Part shown: positions 35,381 to 43,667 of the stretch, in pieces | How the letters are laid out: the number at the start of each line of letters is the position of its first letter | How positions within the stretch are numbered: position 1 is the first letter of the stretch | DNA from: Chloroflexota bacterium | GTDB taxonomy: Bacteria > Chloroflexota > Dehalococcoidia > Lucifugimonadales > UBA3495 | Length of the DNA stretch: 64,000 nucleotides | Assembly: GCA_028873965.1 (NCBI GenBank) | Contig: JAPPMU010000032.1 | Span: 1 to 64,000, forward strand | Reading direction: 5' to 3' | Translations under genes and position numbers: made by a program | Notes under the pieces: model-generated | What the model was told of the DNA's origin: nothing | The model's input: the letters and a program-made list of their open reading frames with translations, nothing else | Database searches by the model: none

Positions 35381-36511
35381 ATGCCAACAACAGAAGACCT
35401 TTTGCGCCGATCCATCGTGCACATTAACTCGGGGGTCCTGCACAACGAGGCCGACGTGAAACAGTTTGTCATCCTGCAAATCCTTCGGGCGTTGGATTGG
35501 GATGACGGCAACCCGGATGAGTTCGCAAGTGAACTGCGTGTGGAGAATGCTCTGGCAGGGCGTGGGTATGTAGATTATGCTCTGAAGGGAGAGAGAGGAC
35601 CGTTGGTTTTCATAGAAGCCAAAGCGCCCGGCAAAGTCAGCGAGGGCGGCGAGGAGCAAGTTTTCGCGTATGCCTACCAACAGGGGGCCCAGTTTCTGGT
35701 TTTGACCGATGGCAACATTTGGGCGTTCTATCTCCCCAATGTGGACGGCGGTGCTTTTGCGGACCGCAAATTCTACCATATGGAGCTGCGTCAGGAAGAA
35801 AAAGTACCCGAATACGTTCATTTTCTAAACAACTTTCTTCACAAAAACCAACTCGTCAATAATACCACGCAAACCAGGCGTGCCGCAGAAGACTTACGGG
35901 ATGGCAACATTCAACAAGAAAAGGCCCGCAATGCGATCCCCACTGTGTGGCAGAAGATGCTGGAAGACCCGGACGCGTCACTTCTCCGCAGCATGATTGT
36001 GGAAGCGGTGGAAAGCGAATGCGGGACTCAGCCGGACCTTGACGATGTGGAGTCGTTCTTGTGCGAAATTGTACTCCCCCTAATTCCTTCCGCCCAAGCC
36101 GTCGCCCCCACGATAGCCCAGACAACAGCACAACCTTCGTCCCCGTCTGTTAGTATCCCACCATCTGGTAACAAGAAAATCGTTGGTTTTGTCCTTGACG
36201 GAACTCAGGTCGACACCAGAAACGGAAAACAGACATTGACTGCATTGCTCAAGGAGTTTAATCGGCGTGACACTGGTTTTATGGACCGCTTTTCTCAACG
36301 AACCATCGGTCGCAACAGACGGTTGGTAGCCCGAAACCGCGATGACCTTTACGACAAGGCGCACCTCAGAAATGACCACTCTCTGGACTTGGAAAATGGC
36401 TGGTGGCTCGGAACCAACTTGTCAACAAGCTATATCCGCAACCATATCGAAACTGCTTGCCAGGTGATGGACATCCAGTTTGGCTCTCAGCTCACGTTGA
36501 TCGAGCGGTGA
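35381..36511 (+). CDS. HsdR_N-like nuclease with SeqA-like C-terminal domain
   Basis: A 376-residue protein. The N-terminal domain (about 1-150) is a type-I-restriction HsdR_N-like PD-(D/E)XK nuclease: YVDYALKG then LVFIEAKAPGK give Asp-(E)xK, followed by GAQFLVLTDGNIWAFY. A Pro/Ser/Thr linker (about 235-260) leads to a C-terminal region whose order GRNRRLVARNRDDL...WWLGTN-STSYIRNHIE resembles the DNA-binding half of SeqA. No helicase or methyltransferase gene is adjacent. The base composition looks more AT-rich than that of its neighbours, suggesting transfer. It may restrict methylated or foreign DNA. Confidence 0.65.
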   Translation: MPTTEDLLRRSIVHINSGVLHNEADVKQFVILQILRALDWDDGNPDEFASELRVENALAGRGYVDYALKGERGPLVFIEAKAPGKVSEGGEEQVFAYAYQQGAQFLVLTDGNIWAFYLPNVDGGAFADRKFYHMELRQEEKVPEYVHFLNNFLHKNQLVNNTTQTRRAAEDLRDGNIQQEKARNAIPTVWQKMLEDPDASLLRSMIVEAVESECGTQPDLDDVESFLCEIVLPLIPSAQAVAPTIAQTTAQPSSPSVSIPPSGNKKIVGFVLDGTQVDTRNGKQTLTALLKEFNRRDTGFMDRFSQRTIGRNRRLVARNRDDLYDKAHLRNDHSLDLENGWWLGTNLSTSYIRNHIETACQVMDIQFGSQLTLIER

Positions 36512-36544
36512 AGGCGGATCGCGCAGACGGCCGCGGTACCCTGA

Positions 36545-37120
36545 TCATCCGCCCGGCGTCGACGCCTCCGCCAGCAGCTCGTCCAGCGCGCCGCGCAGCA
36601 CGTCCTCCGGCATCGGTCCGACGTACTTGCGCCGGATCACGCCGCCGGCGTCAATGAAGAACTTCTCCGGTATGCCGCGCACGCCGTACTCCAGGGCAAT
36701 TCCGCCATCGGCATCTATTCCGGTGGGATAGGCGACGCCGAACTCCACCAGGAACACCTTCGCCGCGTCCGGCGTGTCCCAGATGTTGATGCCCACAAAC
36801 TCCACCGGCGCGTCGGAGTAGGCGGCGTAGATGCGGTTCAGCGTCGCCGCCTCCTGCCGGCACGGCCCGCACCAGGATGCCCAGAAATCCACCATCACCA
36901 CCTTTCCCCGCAGGTCGGACAGCCGGAGCGTGCTACCGTCGGCCAATTCCAGCGCGAAATCTGCCGCTCGCGCCTCTGACACCCGCACCTCCCCGAACTG
37001 CGCGTTGATCCCTGCGCCAGCCGGCGTTCCCTGTTGCCGCACCGCCGCCCACGCCAGCAGGGCGAACAGGGGGACCAACACCGCCGCCGTTCCCAGCATG
37101 ATCCAACCACGCCGGGACAT
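36545..37120 (-). CDS. TlpA/ResA-type thioredoxin (cytochrome c biogenesis)
   Basis: A 191-residue exported thioredoxin. The N-terminal membrane anchor (about 7-28) is followed by GSTLRLSDLRGKVVMVDFWASWCGPC (the WCGPC redox site) and cis-Pro in GIPEKFFID. It would keep apocytochrome CXXCH cysteines reduced outside the membrane. Its start overlaps the stop of 37120-38157 by one base. It belongs to the cytochrome maturation block that feeds the downstream respiratory operon. Confidence 0.88.
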   Translation of the reverse strand: MSRRGWIMLGTAAVLVPLFALLAWAAVRQQGTPAGAGINAQFGEVRVSEARAADFALELADGSTLRLSDLRGKVVMVDFWASWCGPCRQEAATLNRIYAAYSDAPVEFVGINIWDTPDAAKVFLVEFGVAYPTGIDADGGIALEYGVRGIPEKFFIDAGGVIRRKYVGPMPEDVLRGALDELLAEASTPGG

Positions 37121-38157
37121 CAGCCTACGCTCGCCGTCGGACGCCGCCAGATGCCCCAGCCCAGCAATCCCGCCAGCACGACGCCCACCATGACGGGCAG
37201 CGCTGTGAACCAGAACCGCGCCTCCGAAATCGGGTTGCCCACCCGGTCAATCCAGGTAGGCTCCGGCAACCCGGACAGCGTGATGCCGACCCCCTGACCG
37301 GGCTCCAAGTCTTCTGCGCCCCACGCTCGGTAGGTTACCGCGCCCACCGTGAAGCCATCGCCGGGAGCCAGTCCTCCAACTCCGATATTCCCGAACTCCG
37401 CCGGGATCAGCAGTTGCAGCGATTGCGCCCCCTGCAGGGTGTTGTCCCGCCACGCCACCTCGCTTCCCTCGTAAGGCACGGTGAAGGTGAAGCTCACCTG
37501 GTGCCTCCCCGGCGTCACGGGCGCGGTGATGGCGAACCCGGTGCCCACCGGTATCACCTCACCGCCCACCAGGTTGGTGGAAACGTCCAGGTCGGTGGCC
37601 GCCGGCGGTAGGGAGAACCGCAGGAAGCTGAACTGGCCGATCATGGGCGGAGCCGAGAGGTCCGGCACCAGTGTGGTGTCGCTGCGGTTTTCCAGCGTGA
37701 ACAGCTGCACCGCCGCCATGCGCCGGGTCGCCGAGTCGATCCCGGCCACGATTATCGACTGCTCCGTGGTAACCACCACTCCAACGTCGCGGGTGAATTC
37801 GTACACTGTCAGCACCACCGGCTCGGCGATGTCAGACTGCGAGAGCACCTCAGTGTAACGGGTCTCCCCGTAGTCCACGGCCAACGCGAGGCTGTCGCCG
37901 TCGGAAACCGCCGGCACGTGGTCAAACCGGAAGCCACCGTCGGCATCGGTGGTCTCCTCGTAGGTATCCACTGATCCCGAGCCCGCGCCGAAGCGGTGGA
38001 GCAGTACGGTGACTCCGGCGGGCGCCTCGACTCCCTGCGTGCCGTTGACCACCGTTCCCGTAACGGACAGCGTTTCCGGGGATTGCGCGTGCAACGCCGC
38101 CGGCAAAAGGGCCAGTAGCGCTAATACCGAGAAGAAGAAGACCGGCTTGAGGAACAA
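37120..38157 (-). CDS. Exported carboxypeptidase-regulatory-like protein with C-terminal anchor
   Basis: A 345-residue protein. The signal peptide (LLALLPAALHA, about 9-24) is followed by an Ig-like carboxypeptidase-regulatory repeat (VTGTVVNGT...GVTVLLHRF, about 30-110), a strand-rich middle (up to about 310) and a final membrane helix near 318-337. It starts at TTG 38157. It is translationally linked to the TlpA gene. Similar proteins often sit beside Ccm genes in Chloroflexota, where an accessory assembly or envelope role is assumed. Confidence 0.65.
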   Translation of the reverse strand: MFLKPVFFFSVLALLALLPAALHAQSPETLSVTGTVVNGTQGVEAPAGVTVLLHRFGAGSGSVDTYEETTDADGGFRFDHVPAVSDGDSLALAVDYGETRYTEVLSQSDIAEPVVLTVYEFTRDVGVVVTTEQSIIVAGIDSATRRMAAVQLFTLENRSDTTLVPDLSAPPMIGQFSFLRFSLPPAATDLDVSTNLVGGEVIPVGTGFAITAPVTPGRHQVSFTFTVPYEGSEVAWRDNTLQGAQSLQLLIPAEFGNIGVGGLAPGDGFTVGAVTYRAWGAEDLEPGQGVGITLSGLPEPTWIDRVGNPISEARFWFTALPVMVGVVLAGLLGWGIWRRPTASVG

Positions 38158-38214
38158 CTGCTGACCTGAATATCGTAGCCGGCTGTGCGAAGGTTGTTGG
38201 ATAGCGGCAATGCG

Positions 38215-38562
38215 CTAACGTCGGTTGCCGTTGCGGTCCTGTCGCAACTGCGAAATCACTGCCGTCAGTTCAGTCAGGGCTGCCAGCATCTCGCGGTGCA
38301 TTTCGTCGTTCTGCCGCATCCACGCCTGGTGTTCCTCCTCGCGTCGCCGAGACTCTGCGGCCAATTGATGCCGGTATTCTTCCGCACGCCGCTGGCGCTC
38401 TTCCTCGCGCCGCCGGGTTTCTGCCGCCAGGTGCTGCCGGTGTTCCCCCTCAAGTCGCCGTCGCTCCTCCTCGACCCATTGGCGATAATCTGCCAACTGC
38501 TTCTCTGCCTCGTCGGCCCGCTTTCTCTCCGCGGCGATGATGGCGCGCATCTTGGTGAACAT
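38215..38562 (-). CDS. Truncated coiled-coil paralogue
   Basis: A 115-residue coiled-coil protein starting MFTKMRAIIAAERKRADEAEKQ. It matches the internal part of the product of 38649-39293 (MFTKMRAAMAAERSRADETEKQ) and the charged repeats after it. The homology continues for some codons upstream of this ATG (a GG-N-L-S stretch) until a TAA, and the two membrane segments and cysteine loop are missing. No ribosome-binding site is seen. It is best read as a tandem partial duplicate, perhaps no longer expressed. Confidence 0.5.
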   Translation of the reverse strand: MFTKMRAIIAAERKRADEAEKQLADYRQWVEEERRRLEGEHRQHLAAETRRREEERQRRAEEYRHQLAAESRRREEEHQAWMRQNDEMHREMLAALTELTAVISQLRQDRNGNRR

Positions 38563-38648
38563 ACTGAGATTGCCGCCGAAAGCCCGGTAAATTTAACGCT
38601 GGCGTTCGCCGGTCTATGGGATCTATGGAAGGGAAATCGTCGCGCCGG

Positions 38649-39293
38649 TCAGCCGCCATTGGGTGCGTCGCCATTGCTGCCATTGCGCTGCTCCCCCAGG
38701 TGCGCGGTGATTTCGGTTAACGCCGCCATGAACGCCTGTTGGTTTTCCGTGACCTGTTGCAGCAGCCGCTGGCGCTCCTCGTCCGACCGCTGTTGCATCT
38801 GGCGGCGTTCTTCGTCCGCCTGCTGTTGCATCTGCCGGCGCTCCTCGTCTGACCGCCGGCGCTCCTCGGCAAGCGCAACCATAAAGGCTTCCCGTTCCTG
38901 CCGGCGCTCCTCCTCGGTCTGCTGGCGGTACTCTGCGAACTGCTTTTCGGTCTCGTCCGCCCGACTTCTTTCCGCGGCCATGGCCGCTCTCATTTTCGTA
39001 AACATATCGTAGTTCCAGACTCCTCCCACGCCCGCAAGTATCGCCGAATAGGTCAGCATTCTGCCATAAATATCGACGTTGATGTACCTGGCGATAATCG
39101 CGGGGTTGCAGCCGATCAGCGCCGCCAACTCCGCTGTGCAGGGGGTACTCGTATAGTACCAGATCAACCACGTAATCGCTGCCGTGGCAACGCCGATCGA
39201 CGCCGGCAAGCGCAGCAGCTCGTATATGTCCCGAGGACTGGGTCGCACGCCATACGGATCGGGAGCGGCGGATACTTGCCGTTGACTACCCAC
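38649..39293 (-). CDS. Membrane protein with PCT/CNP cysteine motif and long coiled coil
   Basis: A 214-residue paralogue of the protein at 17628-18236. Two hydrophobic segments (about 28-42 and 68-86) flank WYYTSTPCTAE and IGCNPAIIARYIN. A coil of EERRQ/EERRRSDEERRQMQQ repeats (about 95-190) ends in NGSNGDAPNGG. GTG 39293 follows GGAGGCGAAAG and overlaps the CcmI-like stop by 8 nt. It is inserted inside the cytochrome maturation block, between the CcmI-like and TlpA-region genes. Function unknown. Confidence 0.68.
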   Translation of the reverse strand: MGSQRQVSAAPDPYGVRPSPRDIYELLRLPASIGVATAAITWLIWYYTSTPCTAELAALIGCNPAIIARYINVDIYGRMLTYSAILAGVGGVWNYDMFTKMRAAMAAERSRADETEKQFAEYRQQTEEERRQEREAFMVALAEERRRSDEERRQMQQQADEERRQMQQRSDEERQRLLQQVTENQQAFMAALTEITAHLGEQRNGSNGDAPNGG

Positions 39294-39609
39294 CCCTTTC
39301 GCCTCCGACTTCCCGGTCCAAATCCCGCATGATCTCCGCCGCCTGCCTCCGGTATTGGTCCAGTTGCTCGCGGAAATCATCGTCGGCGATGCGGCCCAGG
39401 CTGTGCTCCATCTGGAGGGTGCGTATCGCGTCGTATACACCCTCCAGCGCGGCGGAGCTTGCAAGCGCGACGTTATCCATGGTTGCGCCCTCATCCGCCT
39501 CCCGCTGATTCGGTGCGCTGCCCGATGCCCGCCAGCGGCCGGACAGGAACGGCCAGGCCACCGCGCCCACGATGAGCAACGCCACCGCTATCGCCAACCC
39601 CAGTTGCAT
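39286..39609 (-). CDS. CcmI-like cytochrome c biogenesis protein (short)
   Basis: A 107-residue protein with one N-terminal membrane helix (about 4-22). A helical pair follows (LASSAALEGVYDAIRTLQMEHSLGRIADDDFREQLDQYR, given here as one region at about 49-88), resembling the membrane-proximal region of CcmI or the C-terminal part of fused CcmH. The TPR domain of full CcmI is missing, as in many bacteria outside the Proteobacteria. It lies between ccmF and the coiled-coil gene. Confidence 0.6.
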   Translation of the reverse strand: MQLGLAIAVALLIVGAVAWPFLSGRWRASGSAPNQREADEGATMDNVALASSAALEGVYDAIRTLQMEHSLGRIADDDFREQLDQYRRQAAEIMRDLDREVGGERGG

Positions 39610-39636
39610 CCTGCCACTTTTCCAGGTGACGGTCTG

Positions 39637-41622
39637 CTAGTCGGCCGCGCCGGAGGCCGGCGACGCAACCATGACCGAACGGCGCGCCGGCGCCCGCGAC
39701 GGCCACAGGGCAATCACGGTGCCGAATATCATCACCGGGCCGGCCACCCACATCCACCAGACCAGCGGGTTGACCAGGATGCGGAATCCCACCGCTCCGT
39801 CCTCGCGGTTCTCGCTGGGCACCACGTAGAAGTCCTCGACGGGCGTGGAGCGTATTGCCGCTCGCGTCGACGCCATGTTGAACGCCGGATGGAAGGTACG
39901 CTGCGGGTGCATCGTCTCCAGCAGTTCGCCGTCACGGTACACCTCCACCGTGGTGCGGAACTCGGTGCGGTCGGCGAAGGCCAGCGCGGAGGTGTCGACG
40001 TACTCCAGCGTGTAGTCCTGCACGGTTACCGACTCGCCCGGCATCAGCGCCACGTCCCGCTGCACGCCGTAGAAGGACTGGCCCACCACGCCCAGGGCCA
40101 CCATCACCACCGCCAAGTGCACGACGTAGCCACCGTAGCGCGGCCGGTTAGCCATGATCAGCCGCACGAAGCCAACGGCCGGATTGTCGCCCACGCTGTG
40201 TCGCCTCGCGGCGGTTCCCCGCACCCATTCGGACACGATGCTGGCCGTCACCAGGGCGCACAGGCCGAACCCGACCACCGCGTAGGGCTGCCGGATGCCC
40301 ACGATCAAAAGGACTGCCACGGTTGCCAGCGCGACGGTTCCCGGCACCAGCAGCGCCCGCCGCAGCGAGCGCAGGTTCGCCCGACGCCAGGGCAGCAGCG
40401 GGCCGACGCCCATCAGCAGCACCAGCCCCAGCATCAGCGGGCCGTTGACCTGGTCATAGAAGGGACGGGCTACCGTGATCTCCTGCTCGGCGAACAGCCG
40501 CGACAGCAGAGGGTACACCGTGCCCCACAACGTGGCGAAGGCGATGCCCAGCAGCAGCAGGTTGTTCACCAGGAACGCCGACTCGCGGGAGAGCATCGAG
40601 TCCAGGCTCTGCGCGCTCTTCATCCGGTCATAGCGCCAGAAGAAGATCGCCAGCGGCACGATCACGCCGAAGGCCAGGAACAGCAGGAACACCCAGCCCA
40701 GGGTGGACGCGCCGAAGGAGTGCACCGACGGCACCGGCCCGCCCCGGTTCATGAACATTCCGTACAGCGCCAGCCCGAAGGCCACGTCGATGAGCACGAT
40801 GTTCCACATCCGGAACATGCCGCGCCGCTTCTGCACCATTATCGAGTGCACGAAAGCCGTGAGTGCGATCCACGGCATGAACGCGGCGTTTTCCACCGGG
40901 TCCCAGAACCAGAACCCGCCCCATCCCAGGATGGTGTAGGCCCACCACGAGCCCAGCAGCAGCCCGGCGGCCAGCAGCGCCCAGATGCCCACGCCCCAGG
41001 CGCGGCCGGCATCGATCCACTCGTCGCCGCCCTTGCCTCCAATGAGGCTGCCCAAGGAGAAGGCCGTGGGGATGCTGATGCCCACCAGGCCGGCCATCAG
41101 GGCCGGCGGGTGGAAGAACATCCCGAAGTGCGTCAGCAGCGGGTTGATGCCCTGCCCGTCGGGGACGGGAAAGGGCAGCTTGGCGAAAGGGTTCGCCATG
41201 AACCCCATCACCGCCAGGAAGAACACCAGGATCAGCATCAGGATGGCCGTCGTCCAGGCCAGCGTGGGACGGGTTGACGCCGGCGCCAGCCAGATCGCCA
41301 GCGCGGACATCACCGACAGGGCGAAGGCGATGTAGAGCAGTGATCCCTCGTTGCCTGCGTAGAAGGCGACCCAAGTGTAGATGTTGGGCATCGCCAGGTT
41401 GCTGTGCTCGGCCACGTACTTCAGCGAGAAGTCCCGAGCGATGAACGACTGCACCAGCGATAGGGTGGATACCAGCAGGACCACCACCAGTACGTAGGAT
41501 GCCTTGCGTCCGCTGTCGACCAGGGCCGGCGAACCGCGCAGTTGGCCCCCTACCGACGCGAAAAAGGAATAGGCCGCCAGCGCCAGCCCCATCCAGAGGC
41601 AGGCGGCGCCCAGATCAGCCAT
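39637..41622 (-). CDS. ccmF: Haem lyase CcmF
   Basis: A 661-residue polytopic membrane protein of the CcmF/NrfE family, which attaches haem to apocytochrome c outside the membrane. The WWD-type tryptophan-rich motif is present (WGGFWFWDPVENAAFMPW), as are FYAGNEGSLLY, FHPPALM (external His ligand) and a large periplasmic domain near the C-terminus. ATG 41622 is preferred because GGAGGA sits 9 nt upstream; ATG 41631 overlaps ccmH. ccmA, ccmB, ccmC and ccmE are not in the window. Confidence 0.93.
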   Translation of the reverse strand: MADLGAACLWMGLALAAYSFFASVGGQLRGSPALVDSGRKASYVLVVVLLVSTLSLVQSFIARDFSLKYVAEHSNLAMPNIYTWVAFYAGNEGSLLYIAFALSVMSALAIWLAPASTRPTLAWTTAILMLILVFFLAVMGFMANPFAKLPFPVPDGQGINPLLTHFGMFFHPPALMAGLVGISIPTAFSLGSLIGGKGGDEWIDAGRAWGVGIWALLAAGLLLGSWWAYTILGWGGFWFWDPVENAAFMPWIALTAFVHSIMVQKRRGMFRMWNIVLIDVAFGLALYGMFMNRGGPVPSVHSFGASTLGWVFLLFLAFGVIVPLAIFFWRYDRMKSAQSLDSMLSRESAFLVNNLLLLGIAFATLWGTVYPLLSRLFAEQEITVARPFYDQVNGPLMLGLVLLMGVGPLLPWRRANLRSLRRALLVPGTVALATVAVLLIVGIRQPYAVVGFGLCALVTASIVSEWVRGTAARRHSVGDNPAVGFVRLIMANRPRYGGYVVHLAVVMVALGVVGQSFYGVQRDVALMPGESVTVQDYTLEYVDTSALAFADRTEFRTTVEVYRDGELLETMHPQRTFHPAFNMASTRAAIRSTPVEDFYVVPSENREDGAVGFRILVNPLVWWMWVAGPVMIFGTVIALWPSRAPARRSVMVASPASGAAD

Positions 41623-41624
41623 GT

Positions 41625-42191
41625 TCAGCATTCCTCCGTGGAGTCCCGGCCGTCCAGGGCCAGGTCGCGGTCCACTGCGGCCAGGTACGGCTGCAACCCG
41701 TCGGCATCGCCCTGCTCAGCGGCTCCTTCGCCGTTGCCACGCCGAGCACGCATCGCTCGCAGGGCGAGGAGTCCGCCGGCCAACGCCGCAACAACGACAA
41801 CGCCGGGGACGATCCACGCGATCAGGTAGAAACCGGAACGCGGCGGTTCCGCCAGCACGCTGGGCCCGTACCGCTCCGGCGCGGAGAACCAGGCCAGCAC
41901 TTCCTCACGGGTCGCTCCTGACACCAGCAGTTCTCTCACCTGCGCCCGCATCTGCTTGGCCAGCGGCACCTCGGTCTGGTCGATGGTCTGCGCCGGACAT
42001 ACCGGGCACATGAGCATCCGGTCGATTTCCTGCGCCTTCGCCTCGTCATACGACGCGCCCGTCTCGCCGGATTGGGCCGCTGCGATGCCGGCAAACAGCA
42101 TCCCCAATGCCAACGTCAGCGCCGCAACGATGCAAACCCGGATGGGCGCGCACCGCCAGCGAGTTACTGGTGTCAGGACAATCGGGTACAA
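41625..42191 (-). CDS. ccmH: CcmH cytochrome c biogenesis thiol reductase
   Basis: A 188-residue protein. The signal peptide (about 22-39) is followed by the CcmH domain with RMLMCPVCPAQTIDQT (the CxxC of this family) and LVSGATREEVLAWFSAPERYGPSVL. One membrane helix (about 127-149) and a short cytosolic tail end it. It reduces apocytochrome cysteines for the haem lyase. It starts at TTG 42191. The stop is 2 bp before the preferred ccmF start, so the two are coupled. Confidence 0.9.
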   Translation of the reverse strand: MYPIVLTPVTRWRCAPIRVCIVAALTLALGMLFAGIAAAQSGETGASYDEAKAQEIDRMLMCPVCPAQTIDQTEVPLAKQMRAQVRELLVSGATREEVLAWFSAPERYGPSVLAEPPRSGFYLIAWIVPGVVVVAALAGGLLALRAMRARRGNGEGAAEQGDADGLQPYLAAVDRDLALDGRDSTEEC

Positions 42192-42213
42192 GCGGAGTCA
42201 GCGCCGGTCAGGG

Positions 42214-42642
42214 TTATTCCTGCTCTGCGCCCACGAATGCCAGGAATTCGGCCGGCCTGATAATCGGTATCCCACGGAACGGATTCATCACCAGCAGGTC
42301 GTCGTCGCCGGTTACGATGTAGTCTGCACGGCCGTTGACGGCCAGCTCCAGGATCTTGTCATCGTCAGGGTCGCGGCAGGCTTGCACCGGCTCGGTGATT
42401 TCTACGGTCTCAGTTTCGCGCGTCAAGTCCCGTAGGAACTCTTCGCGTTCGGCTCGGGTGGCATACCGGTCGAATCGGGGCTTGCTCAGCACCATGCGCA
42501 ATTCTTCGATCAATGCCTCAGACATCAGGAGCGAACCCAAGTCCAGCGCCAGCCACAACGCCGTCGCCGGTACAGAATCCTCGAACAGATCCGCGCTGAC
42601 TATAACGTTTGTATCGAATACAATCCGGGGACGGGGGGTCAT
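42214..42642 (-). CDS. Putative toxin, COG1569-type PIN domain
   Basis: A 142-residue PIN-domain protein. IVFDTNVIVSAD, an internal Glu (EALIEELRMVLSKPRF), ACRDPDDDKILELAV and YIVTGDDDLLVM reproduce the four acidic positions and the typical RDPDDDK and GDDDLL signatures of COG1569 toxins. ATG 42642 overlaps the antitoxin stop as ATGA. It is likely an endoribonuclease. Confidence 0.88.
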   Translation of the reverse strand: MTPRPRIVFDTNVIVSADLFEDSVPATALWLALDLGSLLMSEALIEELRMVLSKPRFDRYATRAEREEFLRDLTRETETVEITEPVQACRDPDDDKILELAVNGRADYIVTGDDDLLVMNPFRGIPIIRPAEFLAFVGAEQE

Positions 42643-42980
42643 TCGTCGAGTATGGATTGCAGGATTTCCCACGTCAGCCCCCGCTCCTGGGCTTTACGGC
42701 TCATCTCTGCCATAGTTTCTTCCAGCGATCTTCCGGTCTCTGGAACTTTGTCTAAGCCCAACTTGGCGATCATCTCCGCCTTGAGGCGCCGTTGGTCTGC
42801 CTCCCAGTACTCGCCTCGCGCCTCTTCGTCCTCTCGCCGCTTCTTGTCGAGCGCCATCATATCGCGCAGGTGTAGGTTCACCAGCAGTTCGATCTTGTGC
42901 CGGTCCACGTCCGACGCCGTGCGGAAATATTCCGCCACCCCGGAATCAACCGTCACCGTTATGGTTATGGTGTCCTTCAT
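42639..42980 (-). CDS. Putative antitoxin of the COG1569 pair
   Basis: A 113-residue protein. The first part (KDTITITVTVDSGVAEYFRTAS) forms strands plus a helix. The rest is a charged helical region (KKRREDEEARGEYWEADQRR, then a leucine-containing tail EILQSILDE). It lies directly upstream of the PIN gene with a 4-nt overlap. ATG 42980 is chosen as the first conserved-looking Met. The gene pair separates the Ccm block from the respiratory operon. Confidence 0.65.
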   Translation of the reverse strand: MKDTITITVTVDSGVAEYFRTASDVDRHKIELLVNLHLRDMMALDKKRREDEEARGEYWEADQRRLKAEMIAKLGLDKVPETGRSLEETMAEMSRKAQERGLTWEILQSILDE

Positions 42981-43066
42981 CGGCGCGCTGCTCCTCAAAA
43001 TAGGCTGCTATCTCAAGGGTAGCACGGCGGGACGTTGCCGCCTAGGGAGTTTGAACTGACAGGCGG

Positions 43067-43627
43067 CTACTGGCAGGCTGCGGCGTTGCCGTCCTGGATG
43101 CAGCCTTCCACGTAGTCCAGCACCAGCTCGATCTGATTGGGGGTCAGCAGTTTCCTGAAGGGGGGCATCACGTTCACGCCGCCTTCGATCACGCCCCGCA
43201 GGCCGTCGCGGTCGAGGCTCCGGGCCGCCTCCGACGTGAGGTTGGGGTTCTGCGTGGCCAGGTCCAACGGCTGGTAGCCGTAGTCCACGATCATCCGCGC
43301 CAGCACGGGGCCGTTGCCCAGGCCCTCGGCTCCGTGGCACATCACGCAGTTGGCCTCGAAGATGTGCCTGCCCGTCCTCGCGTCGAGCAAGGTAGGTTCC
43401 GGCGGCGTCGAGCCGTACCACGGCACTGCTGACTCCGGCACGCTGAGCCGCGGCGGCTCGTGGGCCTTGTAAGCGGGCTGGTAGTGCATCTCGTAGAAGA
43501 TGTCCAGCGGGTAGGACCCCTGCGAGCAGCCGGCCGCCACTATCCCCACCGTCGCCAACGCCGCAAACAGGAGCGGCAACCGGAACTTGCCGGGGATCGT
43601 GCTAATCCGTGTCATCAAGTTTTTCAT
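43067..43627 (-). CDS. actE: ActE-like mono-haem cytochrome c, alternative complex III
   Basis: A 186-residue lipoprotein. The signal ends in VAAGC (about Cys34). After SYPLDIFYEMHYQPAYKAHEPPR, a segment typical of ActE-like subunits, a single haem site CVMCH (about 95-99) and a late Met (VMPPF, axial ligand) are seen. It transfers electrons on the outer face from the complex towards a terminal oxidase or soluble acceptor. It is the last gene of the operon. Confidence 0.88.
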   Translation of the reverse strand: MKNLMTRISTIPGKFRLPLLFAALATVGIVAAGCSQGSYPLDIFYEMHYQPAYKAHEPPRLSVPESAVPWYGSTPPEPTLLDARTGRHIFEANCVMCHGAEGLGNGPVLARMIVDYGYQPLDLATQNPNLTSEAARSLDRDGLRGVIEGGVNVMPPFRKLLTPNQIELVLDYVEGCIQDGNAAACQ

Positions 43628-43667
43628 TGCAACTTTCAGCTTCGGTCATCGCAGCGGTCGGGCCGGA

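Noticed and set aside
39355..41277. A 640-codon plus-strand frame opposite ccmF.
   Set aside because: The minus strand carries the CcmF WWD motif and membrane helices. The antisense product is His/Arg/Gln low complexity.
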